Part shown: piece after piece, positions 1 through 14,315 of the stretch
How positions within the stretch are numbered: the first letter of the stretch is position 1
Layout: every line of letters starts with the position of its first letter
From: WTKG01 sp963735005
GTDB lineage: Bacteria > Actinomycetota > Actinomycetes > Actinomycetales > Demequinaceae
Length of the DNA: 64,000 nucleotides
Reading direction: 5' to 3'
Assembly (NCBI GenBank): GCA_963735005.1
Contig: CAVTJA010000006.1
Span: 1-64,000 of the forward strand
Notes under the pieces: model-generated
Seen by the model: only the letters and a program-made list of their open reading frames with translations
Told to the model about the DNA's origin: nothing
The model's database searches: none
Program-made: the position numbers and the translations under genes

Positions 1-113
1 CAGCGACCTACTCTCCCACACCGTGGCCGGTGCAGTACCATCGGCGCAAAGAGGCTTAGCTTCCGGGTTCGGAATGGGACCGGGCGTTTCCCTCTTGCTA
101 TGGCTGCCGAAAC
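1..113 (-). rRNA. rrf: 5S ribosomal RNA (3' end a few bases outside the window)
   Basis: The reverse complement reads as a standard actinobacterial 5S rRNA: the 5' end GTTTCGGCAGCCATAGC at 113, the conserved central part CCATTCCGAACCCGGAAGC, and the 3' part GGGAGAGTAGGTCGC running off the window at base 1. It is the last gene of the rrn operon, about 76 bases after the 23S gene. The exact ends are estimated from the family. Confidence 0.93.
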
Positions 114-189
114 TCTATGGAGATATCTTCTTCGGTTTCCCGACCGTATCTCGGGAACCGCACAGTGGACGCGTAGCAAACTTTGAAGA

Positions 190-5194
<5,005 letters not shown>

Positions 5195-5451
5195 TTATGC
5201 GCCCACCTGCAAGCAGGTGAACAAACTACGGCGGTCCCCGAAGGAACCAAGTTCAAATCTTGGCGTTCGAACAAATGTCACTGACATTTGATTCTTTACC
5301 AAAGGAATCCTGCATCTGACTGGATCCACCCGAGGGTGAGGCCGCCAGATGCCGGAGGTTTTGGCATCGACTATGTGGCACGCTGTTGAGTTCTCAAGTT
5401 TCGGACGCGCATCTTTGCCGGTCTTCCAACCGGCGCCGAGGCAACCCTTCT
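5195..5451 (-). other. rRNA operon leader region
   Basis: This is the transcribed leader between the proximal rrn promoter (-10 at 5452-5457) and the 16S 5' end. It contains a boxA at 5378-5398 and several short inverted repeats that probably pair with the spacer for RNase III processing. No coding region is supported here. Confidence 0.7.
5378..5398 (-). promoter_or_regulatory. boxA antitermination element in the rRNA leader
   Basis: On the minus strand it reads CTTGAGAACTCAACAGCG, matching the mycobacterial/actinobacterial rrn leader boxA. It lies about 55 bases downstream of the proximal promoter and about 180 bases before the 16S gene, the expected place for assembly of the rRNA antitermination complex. 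Confidence 0.82.
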
Positions 5452-5480
5452 ACGTTACTCCCTTGGACACCCTCTGTCAA
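5452..5480 (-). promoter_or_regulatory. proximal rrn promoter
   Basis: On the minus strand a perfect -35 TTGACA (5475-5480) and a -10 TAACGT (5452-5457) are separated by exactly 17 bases. It faces the 16S gene and lies upstream of the leader boxA. It is a housekeeping-sigma promoter and the strongest promoter match seen in the window. Confidence 0.75.
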
Positions 5481-5642
5481 AACGCCTTGCGGCGTGTTGC
5501 CTAGGTTCCCAGGGCCCTCCATCGTACTCCTCCAGGGCGCACAAAGCACCAAGGTTTCCTACGAGTGAGGGGCTGTCCTGCGGGTCTCGCCGTGGCCTTC
5601 TTCAGTCCTCCGTCGAGCGCTCCCGTTCTGGCAGCGAGGGAT

Positions 5643-5671
5643 AACTTACGCACTTCTGGGGGCCACGTCAA
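5643..5671 (-). promoter_or_regulatory. distal rrn promoter
   Basis: On the minus strand TTGACG (5666-5671) and TAAGTT (5643-5648) are separated by 17 bases. It lies just after the tyrS stop codon and about 190 bases upstream of the proximal rrn promoter. Tandem promoters are usual for rRNA operons. Assigned from sequence only. Confidence 0.6.
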
Positions 5672-5704
5672 ATCCGCCAGATCCGGGCGTGTCGCGGCCC
5701 CATT

Positions 5705-6970
5705 TCACGCGCCGATCCGCACCATCCCGATCGTCTTCTTGCCCCGCCGTACGACCGCCCAGCCCCCCGCGATGGCGTGCTCCGGAGTGAGCGCGAAGTC
5801 GGCGTCGGCGACGTTCTCGTTGTTCAGGTACGCGCCACCCTCCTTGACGGCGCGAGCTGCGGCGGACTTCGATTCCACGACACCCGCCGCGACCAGCGCG
5901 TCGACGATCGTGGTACCGGCGGCGATGTCCGCGGAGGGCACCTCAGCGGCCACGCCGGCGAGCGTGACGGCGTCCAGGCCCGCCAGGTCGCCACGCCCGA
6001 AGATCGCCTGCGAGGCCGCCACAACGGCGTCTGCGGCCGCTGAGCCGTGCACCAATGCGGTGACGTCGTACGCGAGCGTGCGCTGCGCCTCGCGCTTGAA
6101 CGGCTCGTCCGCGACCGCCGTCGCGAGCGCGTCGATTTCCTCGCGCGAACGGAAGGAGAAGAACTTGAGGTACGTGATGACGTCCGCATCCGCCGCGCCC
6201 ACCCAGAACTGGTAGAACGCGTACGGGCTGGTCATCTCCGGGTCGAGCCACACGGTGCCGGACTCCGACTTACCGAACTTGCTGCCGTCCGCCTTGGTGA
6301 CGAGCGGAGTCGCGAGCGCGTGCACGGAGGTTCCCTCCGCCTTGCGCGTCAGCTCCGTCCCGGACGTGAGGTTGCCCCATTGGTCCGAGCCGCCGGTCTG
6401 CAGCGTGCAGCCATAACGGCGGTAGAGCTCGAGGAAATCCATTCCCTGGAGCAACTGGTACGAGAACTCCGTATACGAGATGCCCTCGTCAGAGTTGAGG
6501 CGCCGCGCGACCGTGTCCTTCGCGAGCATCGTCCCTAAACGGTAGTGCTTGCCGATGTCGCGCAGCAGTTCGATGGCCGTGAGGTCCTTGGTCCAGTCGT
6601 AGTTGTTGACCATGCGCGCGGCGTTGTCGCCCTCGAAGCTCATGAGCGGCTCGATCTGGGCGCGGATCCGTTCGACCCACTCATGGACCACCTCGACGGG
6701 ATTAAGCGTGCGCTCCCCCGCCATCTTGGGGTCGCCGATCAGGCCCGTGGCGCCGCCCACCAGCAGCAGCGGCTTGTGGCCAGCGTCCTGGAAGCGGCGC
6801 ACGGTGAGGATCTGCATCAGGTTGCCGATGTGCAGGCTGGGGGCCGTGGGGTCAAATCCGCAGTACAAGGTGACCGGGCCGGCTTCCAGCGCCGCGCGCA
6901 GCTCGTCGTCGCCTGTGGTCTGCGAGATCAGCCCGCGCCACGTCAGTTCGTCAAACAGGTTTTCGCTCAT
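5705..6970 (-). CDS. tyrS: Tyrosyl-tRNA synthetase
   Basis: Charges tRNA-Tyr with tyrosine in the cytoplasm. The 421-residue product has the usual length and layout of bacterial class I TyrRS. The HIGH motif appears as HIGN (residues 47-50) in PTAPSLHIGN, the tyrosine-pocket signature GGSDQWGN is near 193-200, and the KMSKS loop is KFGKS (231-235). A C-terminal S4-type RNA-binding domain follows from about 350. The gene lies directly upstream of the rrn operon on the same strand, a neighbourhood common in Micrococcales. The start ATG at 6970 fits the family N-terminus. The kinase gene upstream (stop at 7031) is about 60 bases away and may be co-transcribed. Confidence 0.97.
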   Translation of the reverse strand: MSENLFDELTWRGLISQTTGDDELRAALEAGPVTLYCGFDPTAPSLHIGNLMQILTVRRFQDAGHKPLLLVGGATGLIGDPKMAGERTLNPVEVVHEWVERIRAQIEPLMSFEGDNAARMVNNYDWTKDLTAIELLRDIGKHYRLGTMLAKDTVARRLNSDEGISYTEFSYQLLQGMDFLELYRRYGCTLQTGGSDQWGNLTSGTELTRKAEGTSVHALATPLVTKADGSKFGKSESGTVWLDPEMTSPYAFYQFWVGAADADVITYLKFFSFRSREEIDALATAVADEPFKREAQRTLAYDVTALVHGSAAADAVVAASQAIFGRGDLAGLDAVTLAGVAAEVPSADIAAGTTIVDALVAAGVVESKSAAARAVKEGGAYLNNENVADADFALTPEHAIAGGWAVVRRGKKTIGMVRIGA

Positions 6971-7030
6971 GATGGGCCTAGTCTGCCAGGCCGACGCGGC
7001 GGGACGGGGCGCGCATCGCGCGCGGGGGCG

Positions 7031-7696
7031 TCACGCATCGGGGATGGGCGCGGTTCCGTCGATCAGGACGTTGGCGGCCGCGCGGGTGCCGTCGGCCTCA
7101 AGGAACCGCGCCTCGTCCACCTGCCAACGCTCCCAGTGGTCCCGCATGGCCTCGCCGTCGCGCGCCAAACCCCGCTCCAGCCGCACTTCCCACGGAGCGT
7201 CCATGAAGACCGTGAGCGCCGCGTAAGCACGCGCCGCTGCCTGCGCCACGCCGACGCCCTCGATCACCAGGTACTCGCGCGGCGGCACCGCGACGGCGAG
7301 CCCCCGCTCGCCGCGCTCCCAGTCCCAGGCGCGGAACGCACCCTCCGTACCCCGTGACAGCGGTTCAAGCACCTGCCCTACGAGCACGCGGTCGAGGGTC
7401 GAGAGCCCAGACCAGCCCTCATACATGTCGTCGCCGTGGAGTAGTTGCGCGCCGCCCATGGGGCCCCTGAGCACCGTTCCGCCGTCGCCCGCGCCGCTCG
7501 CATCCGTCCCCCCTCCGTCGCCGGGCACGAGCCCCGCCAACGCGCGCGCGAGCCGGTTCGCCAGCGTCGTTTTTCCCGAACCTGCGGGGCCGTCGACTAG
7601 CACGACCGCGGTGGCCGGCAGGCCCGCGGGCGCCGCGTCGACCATAGCCGCCAGTGTGGCCACGCTGGGGTTGTCGGGCGAGGCAGGCGAAGTCAC
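7031..7696 (-). CDS. P-loop nucleoside/uridine kinase-like protein
   Basis: A small cytoplasmic P-loop protein of 221 residues with a clear Walker A, GPAGSGKTT (residues 36-44), followed by HGDDMYEGW, a motif seen in uridine-kinase-like enzymes where Asp/Glu contact the nucleoside. EYLVIEGVGV near the middle resembles the kinase Walker B/lid region. The substrate is not shown by the sequence. The GTG at 7696 is preferred: TAGCCT lies 7 bases upstream, the spacing of a leaderless transcript in this genome, and upstream sequence in this frame runs into the divergent lipoprotein gene. Uridine-kinase-like genes next to tyrS are common in related Actinobacteria. Confidence 0.75.
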   Translation of the reverse strand: MTSPASPDNPSVATLAAMVDAAPAGLPATAVVLVDGPAGSGKTTLANRLARALAGLVPGDGGGTDASGAGDGGTVLRGPMGGAQLLHGDDMYEGWSGLSTLDRVLVGQVLEPLSRGTEGAFRAWDWERGERGLAVAVPPREYLVIEGVGVAQAAARAYAALTVFMDAPWEVRLERGLARDGEAMRDHWERWQVDEARFLEADGTRAAANVLIDGTAPIPDA

Positions 7697-7781
7697 GCAC
7701 ACCAGGCTACCGACCGACTCTGGCCCGACTGGTGACAGTCGCGTAGCGTGGCGCGCATACAAGGCGAAGGGTGGGCACACC

Positions 7782-9458
7782 ATGGGACGTAGGTGGTCGG
7801 TAAGCGCAGCCGTGGCCGCCGCAACGGCGGCGGCGCTGGCGCTCGCGGGTTGCACCTCGCCGCAGCCTGGCCCCACTGACTCGAGCAGCGCGGCGCCCAC
7901 GACAACAGCGCCCCTAACGCCCGCGTCCCCCTCCCCCGAGCGCATGGTGACCATCAAGGACGGCCACTTCGTGGACGCCACCGGCGCGCCGTTCGTGCCG
8001 CGCGGGGCGAACTACGTGCGCATCGTGAACGGTCACGACAGCCAGTTCGTCGTAGGCGTGTACGACCGCGACCGCGTCAACGCGGACTTCGCGTCGCTCG
8101 CAGCGGACGGCTACAACACGGTGCGCATGTTCATCGACTCGTGCGCCCCGGGTCCGGCGTGCATCGCCTCCGTTGGCGAGGCGGGCCTTCACGATGCGTA
8201 CCTCGCCAACATCGCCGACGTCACCCGACTCGCGCGCGACAACGGCATCGTGCTGATCCTTACGTCGAACGACCTGCCCGACGGCGGAAACTACAACCTG
8301 ATCTCGCAGCGGGACGACTCCGAGAAGTTCCCCGGCTACCGCAACTCCATCTTCCTCACCGCGAGCGGGCACCAGGCGATGGCCGCGTATTGGACCGACC
8401 TCATGCACGGACTCGCGGAGCAGGACGCGGCGTTCGACGCCGTCCTCGGCTGGTCAATCCTGAACGAGGAATGGCTGTTCGGCGACCAGCCGCCACTCGC
8501 CCTGCGGTCCGGTTCTGTGACCACCGCGTCCGGCACCTATGACGTGTCCTCGGCCGCGAACCGCCGCGCGATGGTGACCGAATCCATCCGGGCGATGATC
8601 GCCACTGTGTCGGCTGTCATCCGCGCCCAAGACCCCACAGCGCTCGTCACCATGGGCTTCTTCACGCCGCAGTTCCCGAACCCGACGGGGACCGGCGGCA
8701 CCTGGTACGTCGACACGGCGCCGCTCGTGGAAGACAGCGACCTCGACTTCTTCGACTTCCACGCCTATCCCGGCGGGGACCTAGGCGTGGCTGGCATGGG
8801 CGAAAACTTCGGTATCACGGACGCCAAGCCGGTCGTGATGGGCGAGCTTGGCGCGTTCACCAACCTGTACCCCGACGCCGAAGCCGCCGCGCTCGCGATC
8901 CAGCGCTGGGTCGCCGACTCATGCACCGCGGGATTCGACGGCTGGGTCTACTGGGCCTACGACCGGCTACCGCTAGACGATGCCACGATCGGCTTCACAG
9001 ACGAGGGCAACTACCTGAGATCCGCGCTTTCTCCCCGCAGCCAGCCCGACCCGTGCGTCGTCACGCTCGCGGACTCGAACCTCGCTCTCGGCAAGCCAGC
9101 CAGGGCGTCCCACCAGCTCGCGGACCAGCCCGCCAAGGCGGCATTTGACGACGACCCCGGCACGCAGTGGGGCTCAGGCAAGGACGCGACGCAGTGGGTG
9201 GAGGTCGAGCTGGGCGGGGCAACGGTGAGTTCGGTCACCCTGACCGTCGCTCAGTGGCCCGCTGGCCGCACGGTGCACGTGATCACCGTGTGGGACGACG
9301 CCGGTAAGCGCGAGGTGTACCGCTTCGCCGGCAAGACCGCGGAAGGCGACCAGCTCGTGGCGACATTCGACGAGCCGCTCACGAACGTCACGCGCCTACG
9401 TGTCACCACCGAATCCAGCCCGTCGTGGGTGGCCTGGCGGGACATCTCCGTCGAATAG
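7782..9458 (+). CDS. GH5-like glycoside hydrolase lipoprotein with C-terminal F5/8-type domain
   Basis: A 558-residue exported lipoprotein. The signal peptide ends in LALAGC with the lipidated Cys at residue 24, followed by a Ser/Thr/Pro linker. The catalytic part (about 55-420) is a TIM-barrel enzyme of GH5/mannanase type: GWSILNEEW holds the Asn-Glu acid/base pair near 227-228, and VMGELGAF near 350-357 fits the nucleophile strand. The last ~120 residues (from NLALGKPARASHQ) look like a discoidin/F5/8 type C carbohydrate-binding domain. It probably cleaves a beta-mannan or beta-glucan outside the cell; the exact substrate is unknown. The ATG at 7782 was chosen because the signal peptide begins there; in-frame sequence upstream is antisense to the kinase gene. 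Confidence 0.85.
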   Translation: MGRRWSVSAAVAAATAAALALAGCTSPQPGPTDSSSAAPTTTAPLTPASPSPERMVTIKDGHFVDATGAPFVPRGANYVRIVNGHDSQFVVGVYDRDRVNADFASLAADGYNTVRMFIDSCAPGPACIASVGEAGLHDAYLANIADVTRLARDNGIVLILTSNDLPDGGNYNLISQRDDSEKFPGYRNSIFLTASGHQAMAAYWTDLMHGLAEQDAAFDAVLGWSILNEEWLFGDQPPLALRSGSVTTASGTYDVSSAANRRAMVTESIRAMIATVSAVIRAQDPTALVTMGFFTPQFPNPTGTGGTWYVDTAPLVEDSDLDFFDFHAYPGGDLGVAGMGENFGITDAKPVVMGELGAFTNLYPDAEAAALAIQRWVADSCTAGFDGWVYWAYDRLPLDDATIGFTDEGNYLRSALSPRSQPDPCVVTLADSNLALGKPARASHQLADQPAKAAFDDDPGTQWGSGKDATQWVEVELGGATVSSVTLTVAQWPAGRTVHVITVWDDAGKREVYRFAGKTAEGDQLVATFDEPLTNVTRLRVTTESSPSWVAWRDISVE

Positions 9459-9499
9459 CGCCGCGGCGCTCCGATGGGTCGGCTCGGGCGGCCGGGAAG

Positions 9500-9539
9500 C
9501 ACGACGCCCCCGCACGCTGGACGCGGCGGGGGCGTCGTG
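9500..9539. terminator. bidirectional terminator hairpin between convergent genes
   Basis: A perfect 12-bp inverted repeat (CACGACGCCCCC at 9500-9511 with its complement at 9528-9539), followed on the plus strand by GAAAAT. It sits between the convergent GH5-like gene and the lipoprotein gene at 9552 and can stop transcription from both sides. Confidence 0.7.
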
Positions 9540-9551
9540 AAAATGCTCGGC

Positions 9552-10262
9552 CTACTTCTTCCAGGTGATGCCCAGGCCGTCGTAAATGCTGTAGACGCCG
9601 GATCCCTTCGAGAACAGCGCCCCGCCGACCTCCTGGCCCGGCTTGGTGCCCACAGTGACACAAGTCGAAGCGACCTTGCCCTTGTCGATGCCCGCCGGGA
9701 ACGAGTCGAGCTTGCAGGGCTTGAAGTTGCCGATCACGGTGATCTTCTGCAGGCGGTTACCGTCGGTGTCGATCCCGCTGATGTCGGGGTACAGCGCCTG
9801 GTACTGGAGCTTGAGCGTGCTCTTGCCAGACTTCTGCGCCTTGATGGTGATGTACCACACGTCGTACTCGGCGACCTTGTCGCGGAAGTCCTTTGACAGG
9901 TTCTTGAAGTCAGACTGCTTGCCAGGCTCGATCGAGTCGATCCAGATGTCGAGCTTCTGGGTGCCCTTCTCATACGAGTACCAGTCCACCGTCGCGACGT
10001 CGTCGATGCCGATGGTAGATCCCGGCGCGGTGAGGCCGTCGGCCCCGGTAGCCGGGTCGGTGGTCGTGTCGGTGGTCGGCTCCGTAGTCGGATCCGTCGT
10101 CGCCTCAGTCTCGGCGGGCGCCGGCGCTGCCTCTGTCGCCGCCGGGACGGTCGTGGTTTCCGTTGCGGTCTCGGCGGGCGGCGCCTTGACCGAGCAGCCG
10201 GTCGCGATCAACGCGAAGGCTGCGGCAAGGACGGCAACGCCGGAAAGGGTGCGAGTTTGCAC
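9552..10262 (-). CDS. Lipoprotein of unknown function with Thr/Pro-rich linker
   Basis: Encodes 236 residues. The N-terminus is a lipoprotein signal (LIATGC, Cys23), followed by a ~60-residue linker made almost only of Thr, Ala, Glu, Pro and Asp, and then a globular domain of about 150 residues from LTAPGSTIGIDDVA. That domain has the beta-strand-rich look of the DUF4352/immunoglobulin-like extracytoplasmic domains, but I do not recognise a family with certainty. It starts at a GTG after the purine-rich GAGGGGG. It is probably anchored in the outer leaflet of the cytoplasmic membrane. Confidence 0.75.
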   Translation of the reverse strand: MQTRTLSGVAVLAAAFALIATGCSVKAPPAETATETTTVPAATEAAPAPAETEATTDPTTEPTTDTTTDPATGADGLTAPGSTIGIDDVATVDWYSYEKGTQKLDIWIDSIEPGKQSDFKNLSKDFRDKVAEYDVWYITIKAQKSGKSTLKLQYQALYPDISGIDTDGNRLQKITVIGNFKPCKLDSFPAGIDKGKVASTCVTVGTKPGQEVGGALFSKGSGVYSIYDGLGITWKK

Positions 10263-10469
10263 GGGAATTCCCCCTCAGTTTTGGCGGGGGCCTACTCCCC
10301 CGCGGACCCGACGCTAGCAGTCGACGGCGCAGCCCGCTCGGGCAGAAGTACCCATGTCCCGCGCGACGCTCAGCGAATCTCTACACGCGTAGCGCCCGCC
10401 GGCGCGCCCGCAGGGGTTACCGTGTCAATTGCCCGCAGAAGTGCTGCGGGAGACGTTAATGGAGGAACC

Positions 10470-10865
10470 ATGAAGGTAGGGACTGTGCTTGAGCAGACGC
10501 GGCGCTGGTCGCTGTGGATCGCGCTCGGGTCCGCGGTGGTGGGGCTGGTCATCGGCCTGCTGACCATTTGGGACGTGGTGTCGCTCGTCGACATCCCCAG
10601 CGCCGAGGACATCCTTGGCGCACTTGCAATCCAATCGTTCGCTGGCGACCTCGCCGGTAACTTCGGCGACCAGATGGGCCCCGGCGGCCTCGGCGACATG
10701 ATGGGTCAGGGCGGCCTAGGCGACCTCGGCGCCCTGGGCGGCTTCACCATCCCCGGACCTGAGATCACCCTGTGGGGCCGCCTCATGGCGACCGCCGCGG
10801 CACTGTTCTCGGCTGCCAGCGCGGTGCTCCTGTCCCTGCTCGTCGCCAGCCACGTGAAGAAGTAG
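10470..10865 (+). CDS. Small membrane protein, paralogue of the next gene
   Basis: A 131-residue protein with two predicted membrane helices (about residues 14-38 and 103-126) separated by a Gly/Met/Leu-rich stretch (GLGDMMGQGGLGDLGALGG). The start at 10470 follows a strong Shine-Dalgarno, GGAGGAACC. Its first 35 residues (LEQTRRWSLWIALGSAVVG) closely match those of the downstream protein (LEKTRKYTLWAVLGAAAVA), so the two genes look like a tandem duplication in one operon, 9 bases apart. Both end in a second helix followed by LVASHVK or LVASRVK, so the C-terminus is probably cytoplasmic. No family recognised. Confidence 0.75.
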   Translation: MKVGTVLEQTRRWSLWIALGSAVVGLVIGLLTIWDVVSLVDIPSAEDILGALAIQSFAGDLAGNFGDQMGPGGLGDMMGQGGLGDLGALGGFTIPGPEITLWGRLMATAAALFSAASAVLLSLLVASHVKK

Positions 10866-10874
10866 GTGGCTGCC

Positions 10875-11249
10875 ATGAACGAGAAGACACTCCTGGAGAA
10901 GACCCGCAAGTACACCCTGTGGGCGGTGCTGGGCGCGGCCGCTGTCGCGCTCGTCCTCAACCTGCTCAAGGTGTGGGACCTGCTGGGCGACGGCCACGAC
11001 GGCCCCACGTTCTGGGACCGCCTCGACGGCACCGCCGGCCTCGTGCTCGTGCTTGGTGGCGGCACCCTGCTCGCCCTACTCGTCGCGAGCCGGGTCAAGC
11101 GGGACGACGCCGCGGCGAAACCCGCCGCGGGCGCGAAGGCCCCAACCGCGTCGGCGTCGGCACCCGCCGCGAAGACGCCTGCGAAGGCCACGCCTGCGAA
11201 GAAGCCCGCAGCCAAGGCGCCCGCCAAGAAGGCGGCGCCAAAGAAGTAG
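10875..11249 (+). CDS. Small membrane protein with Lys/Ala-rich tail
   Basis: A 124-residue protein with two membrane helices (about 11-33 and 55-75), then a cytoplasmic tail of about 45 residues made of Ala, Lys and Pro (repeats of the AKKPAAKAPAKK kind). Such tails resemble histone H1-like C-termini and could bind DNA, RNA or membrane phospholipid; the function is unknown. It shares its N-terminal half with the gene upstream. The ATG at 10875 has AGGTGG upstream; a GTG at 10866 would add three residues. A terminator follows at 11261. Confidence 0.75.
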   Translation: MNEKTLLEKTRKYTLWAVLGAAAVALVLNLLKVWDLLGDGHDGPTFWDRLDGTAGLVLVLGGGTLLALLVASRVKRDDAAAKPAAGAKAPTASASAPAAKTPAKATPAKKPAAKAPAKKAAPKK

Positions 11250-11260
11250 TTCCGCATGCA

Positions 11261-11293
11261 CGAAGGCCGGGCCCCAGCGGGGCCCGGCCTTCG
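11261..11293. terminator. bidirectional terminator between convergent genes
   Basis: A perfect 15-bp GC-rich stem, CGAAGGCCGGGCCCC, with an AGC loop and its exact complement. It lies just after the Lys-rich membrane protein and faces the 3' end of the large Ala-rich gene, so it can end transcription from both sides. Confidence 0.72.
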
Positions 11294-11348
11294 TCGCAAC
11301 TACCGCGCTGCCAAGCGTTTGGTGTCCAGATCGCGATCTGTGGATCTA

Positions 11349-11729
11349 GTTGAATCGACCCTGGTTCAGGCACGACGTGAGCGCAGCGGCCTCGTCGTCG
11401 TTGAACACCCAGTAGTGGCCGGACGTGTCCCTGCCATTCATGGAACTGTCCGGGTAGGTGAGCAAGCCGCAGTCAAAATACAACTGGGCTCGTAGCTTCT
11501 CCGTGGTTTGTGCGCCCCAGTAGCCGTCCGCCGTGATGTTTCCGGTCCGGCCACCATCGTGCGCGTTCAACCAGTTCTGGAAGTACTGCGCGGCGCCGTT
11601 CTTGGAGCCCGTCTTCTCGTACCACGGGCTACGCCCAAAGTTTCCGGAGTAGGTCGAGCTATACCCGATCGCCTTCGACAGCGCGTTCCAGTGCGCCGCA
11701 TCGCCCCAGCCGCCACCCAAGTGCGGCAG
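11349..11729 (-). repeat. Module 4 of the Ala-rich protein (C-terminal)
   Basis: A 127-residue module beginning LPHLGGGWGD and ending at the stop codon with LNQGRFN. It is about 60% identical by eye to module 3 and shares the DGYWG plus TTEKLRAQLY core. Modules 1 and 2 near 18600-17835 are more diverged versions read in broken frames. Confidence 0.7.
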
Positions 11730-13928
11730 CGACGCATAGTACGCGGCTGTCGCGGAAGACGCCTGCGCCGCCTGCGCAGCCGCAGCGGCTGCGGTGGCGT
11801 CCGCAGCAGCCTGGACGGCGGCATTGGCAGCGGCACTCGTTCCCGCTGCCGCCGACGCAACTTGAGCCGACGACGATGCAGCCTGAGCTGCTGAAGCGGC
11901 CTGGGACGCTGTCGCGGCTGCCTGAGCTGCCGTCGACGACGCGGACTGGGCGGCGGAGTCGGACGTCGCCGCGGCAGCGCTCGCCGCCGCCTGGGCGGCC
12001 GTGTTGGCTGCAGAAGTCGCCGTCGCACGCGCGGACGCCGCCAGGTTCGCCTGGTGGACCGCCTCGGCCTCGCCCGCCGCAATGGTCGCTGCTACCACCG
12101 TCGTGGCGTCGGCGACGGCCGCCTGCGCGCCTGCCGCCAACTGAGCGGCTGCGTCGGCGTCAAGCGCGGCCTGCGCAGCGGCGTCAGCCGCCGAGGCCAT
12201 GCCCGATGCATCCGCGGCCGTTTGAGCGGCCGCAGCCGCCGTTCCGGCCGTGGTGGCCGCCTGAGAAGCGGCGTCCGCGGCGCTCTGCGCAATGTTCAGC
12301 TGCTGAGTTGCCGTCGCGCCGTCAGAGGCTGCCTTCGCAGAGGTTGCCGCCTGCGCCGCGGCTGCCGCCTGTTGAGCCGCAGTGGTCTTGGCCTGTGCCG
12401 CGATGGTGGCCTGGTGCACCGCTTGGGAATTGGCAGCCCAGGATGCCGCTATCACCGCGGCCGCCTGCGCCGACGCCTGGGCGTCGGTGGACGACTGGTC
12501 GGCCTGCTGTGCGCTCGCGGCGGCAGCTGCCGCCGCGTCCGCCGCCTTCACCGTGCCTGCGGCAGTTGCCTCCGTCTGTGCGCGGTTGGCTGCACGGTGT
12601 GCCGCGGCTGCGGCTAGCGTGGCGTCCGAAGCGGACGCTTGCGCCAGCGAGTACGCAGTGAGCGCCGCGGGGTCCGATGTCGCCGCCTGCGCGGAGAACA
12701 GGTCGGATGCTGCCGCGCTCGCCGCAGTGGCGGCGTCCGCCGCCGCAGAAGCGGCCAGCGCCGCTTGCGCCGCCGCAGCGGCCTCGTGAGCCACCCGCGT
12801 GGACGAAGCCGCCGCGGCGGTCGCCGAGGTCTGGGCGTCACCGGCCATCGTCGCGGCTACTGTCGCGTCGGCTGATGCCTGCCCCGCCGCAGCGGTCGCG
12901 CGATCCGTGGTGGCCGTGGCAGCCGCGGTTGCGGCCGCGTCAGCCGCCGTTTGGGCTTGCTGCGCGCTCGCTGCGGCCGTGTCGGCCGCACCCTGGGCAC
13001 TCGCCGCTGCCTGAGCGGCGTTAGTCGGGTCCGTGGTCGCGTCTGCCGTCGCGGCCGCCTGCGCCGCCTGGCCGGCAGCCTGTGTGGCGTCGGTCCGAGC
13101 CACAGCGGCGATGGCGGCGTTGGACACCGCCTCGCCTTCCGCGCTTGCCCGAGCTGCGTCCGTCGCCGCAGCGGCAGCCGAGTCCGAGGCGGCCGAGGAC
13201 GACACGGCAGCGGCCTGCGCGGCTACTTGGGCGTCGGCGGCGTACTGGTCAGCAGTGGACGTCCCAGCGGCCGTGGCGGCCGCCTGGGCGACGGCCGCGG
13301 CAGACTGAGCGTCCGCGGCCGCACCTGCGGCGGAGGCCTTCGCAGCCTGGGCGTCTGCTGCAGCTTGGGTTGCCGCGTTCACGTCGGCCCCCGTGCTCAC
13401 GGCCAACGCCGCTGCTGCATCGGTAGCGGCGGCTGCCGCAGTCTGGGCCGCACTCGCCGCTGTCGCCTCATCTCCTTGCGCCTGCAGGAGGGCCGCGGCC
13501 CCCTGTGCTTCCGCCGCCGAGACCGCCGCGGCGTCTGCAGCGCTCGCAGCGCTGTTGGCGTCGTCAACCGCCGCGAGATAGGAGTCGCGCGCCGCGTCGG
13601 ACGCTGCCTGCGACGTCGAGGAGCCAGCGTACTGCGCGTATTGGAACGCCTGCGCAGCGGATTGGCCAGCGGACGCGGCAGCGTTGCTCGCGTTGTCAGC
13701 GGCAGTCTGCGCAGCGGTCGCCGCGGACTGCGCGGCGCTCGAGGCGCTCTGCGCGCCGGCGAGAGTCGTGGCCGCGGAGGCCTGGCTGTCCGCCTGTGCG
13801 GCCGCAGCAGCACTCGCGTCGGCGGCGGCTGCAGCGTTGTGTGCCGCAGATTGCTGGACTGAAGCGGCGAACGCGGCGTCAGCCGCACCGGCCTCGGCGT
13901 CGGTACGCGGAGGCGTGACAACGCCGGC

Positions 13929-14315
13929 GAATTGCCCGGTGTTGAGGCACTGCGCAAGCGCGGATGCCTCGTCCTGATTGAAGTTCCAGGTGTGGCCGGT
14001 ACGGTCAACTCCGTCAATGGCGCTCGGCAATTCGAAGAAGCCGCACACGTAGTACAGCCGCGCGCGGAGTTTCTCGGTGGTCGTCGGCCCCCAGTAGCCG
14101 TCCGCAGAAGCGTCGGACGTACGGCCGCCGTCGTTCGCGTTCAACCAGTTCTGGAAGTACTGAGCCGCGGGGTCGTAGGACCCGGTGGACTCGTCCCAAG
14201 GGCTACGTCCAAACGTTCCGCCATAGTTGTCGCTGTACCCGATCGCGTGCGCAAGCGCGGCCCAGTGAGCAGCTCCCCACCAGTCGCCTGAGGCACCGAC
14301 GTACAAGTGCGGCAG
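13929..14315 (-). repeat. Module 3 of the Ala-rich protein (peptidoglycan-binding-like)
   Basis: A 129-residue module starting LPHLYVGASGDWWG and ending QCLNTGQF. It matches module 4 in almost all landmark residues: HAIGYS, GTFGRSPW, AQYFQNWLNA, GGRT, ADGYWG, TTEKLRA, then Cys, and a C-terminal Cys near QCLN. The two Cys may form a disulfide outside the cell. Confidence 0.7.

Noticed and set aside
8336..9238. Minus-strand open frames over the GH5-like gene
   Set aside because: They are antisense shadows; codon use and domain content support only the plus-strand gene.
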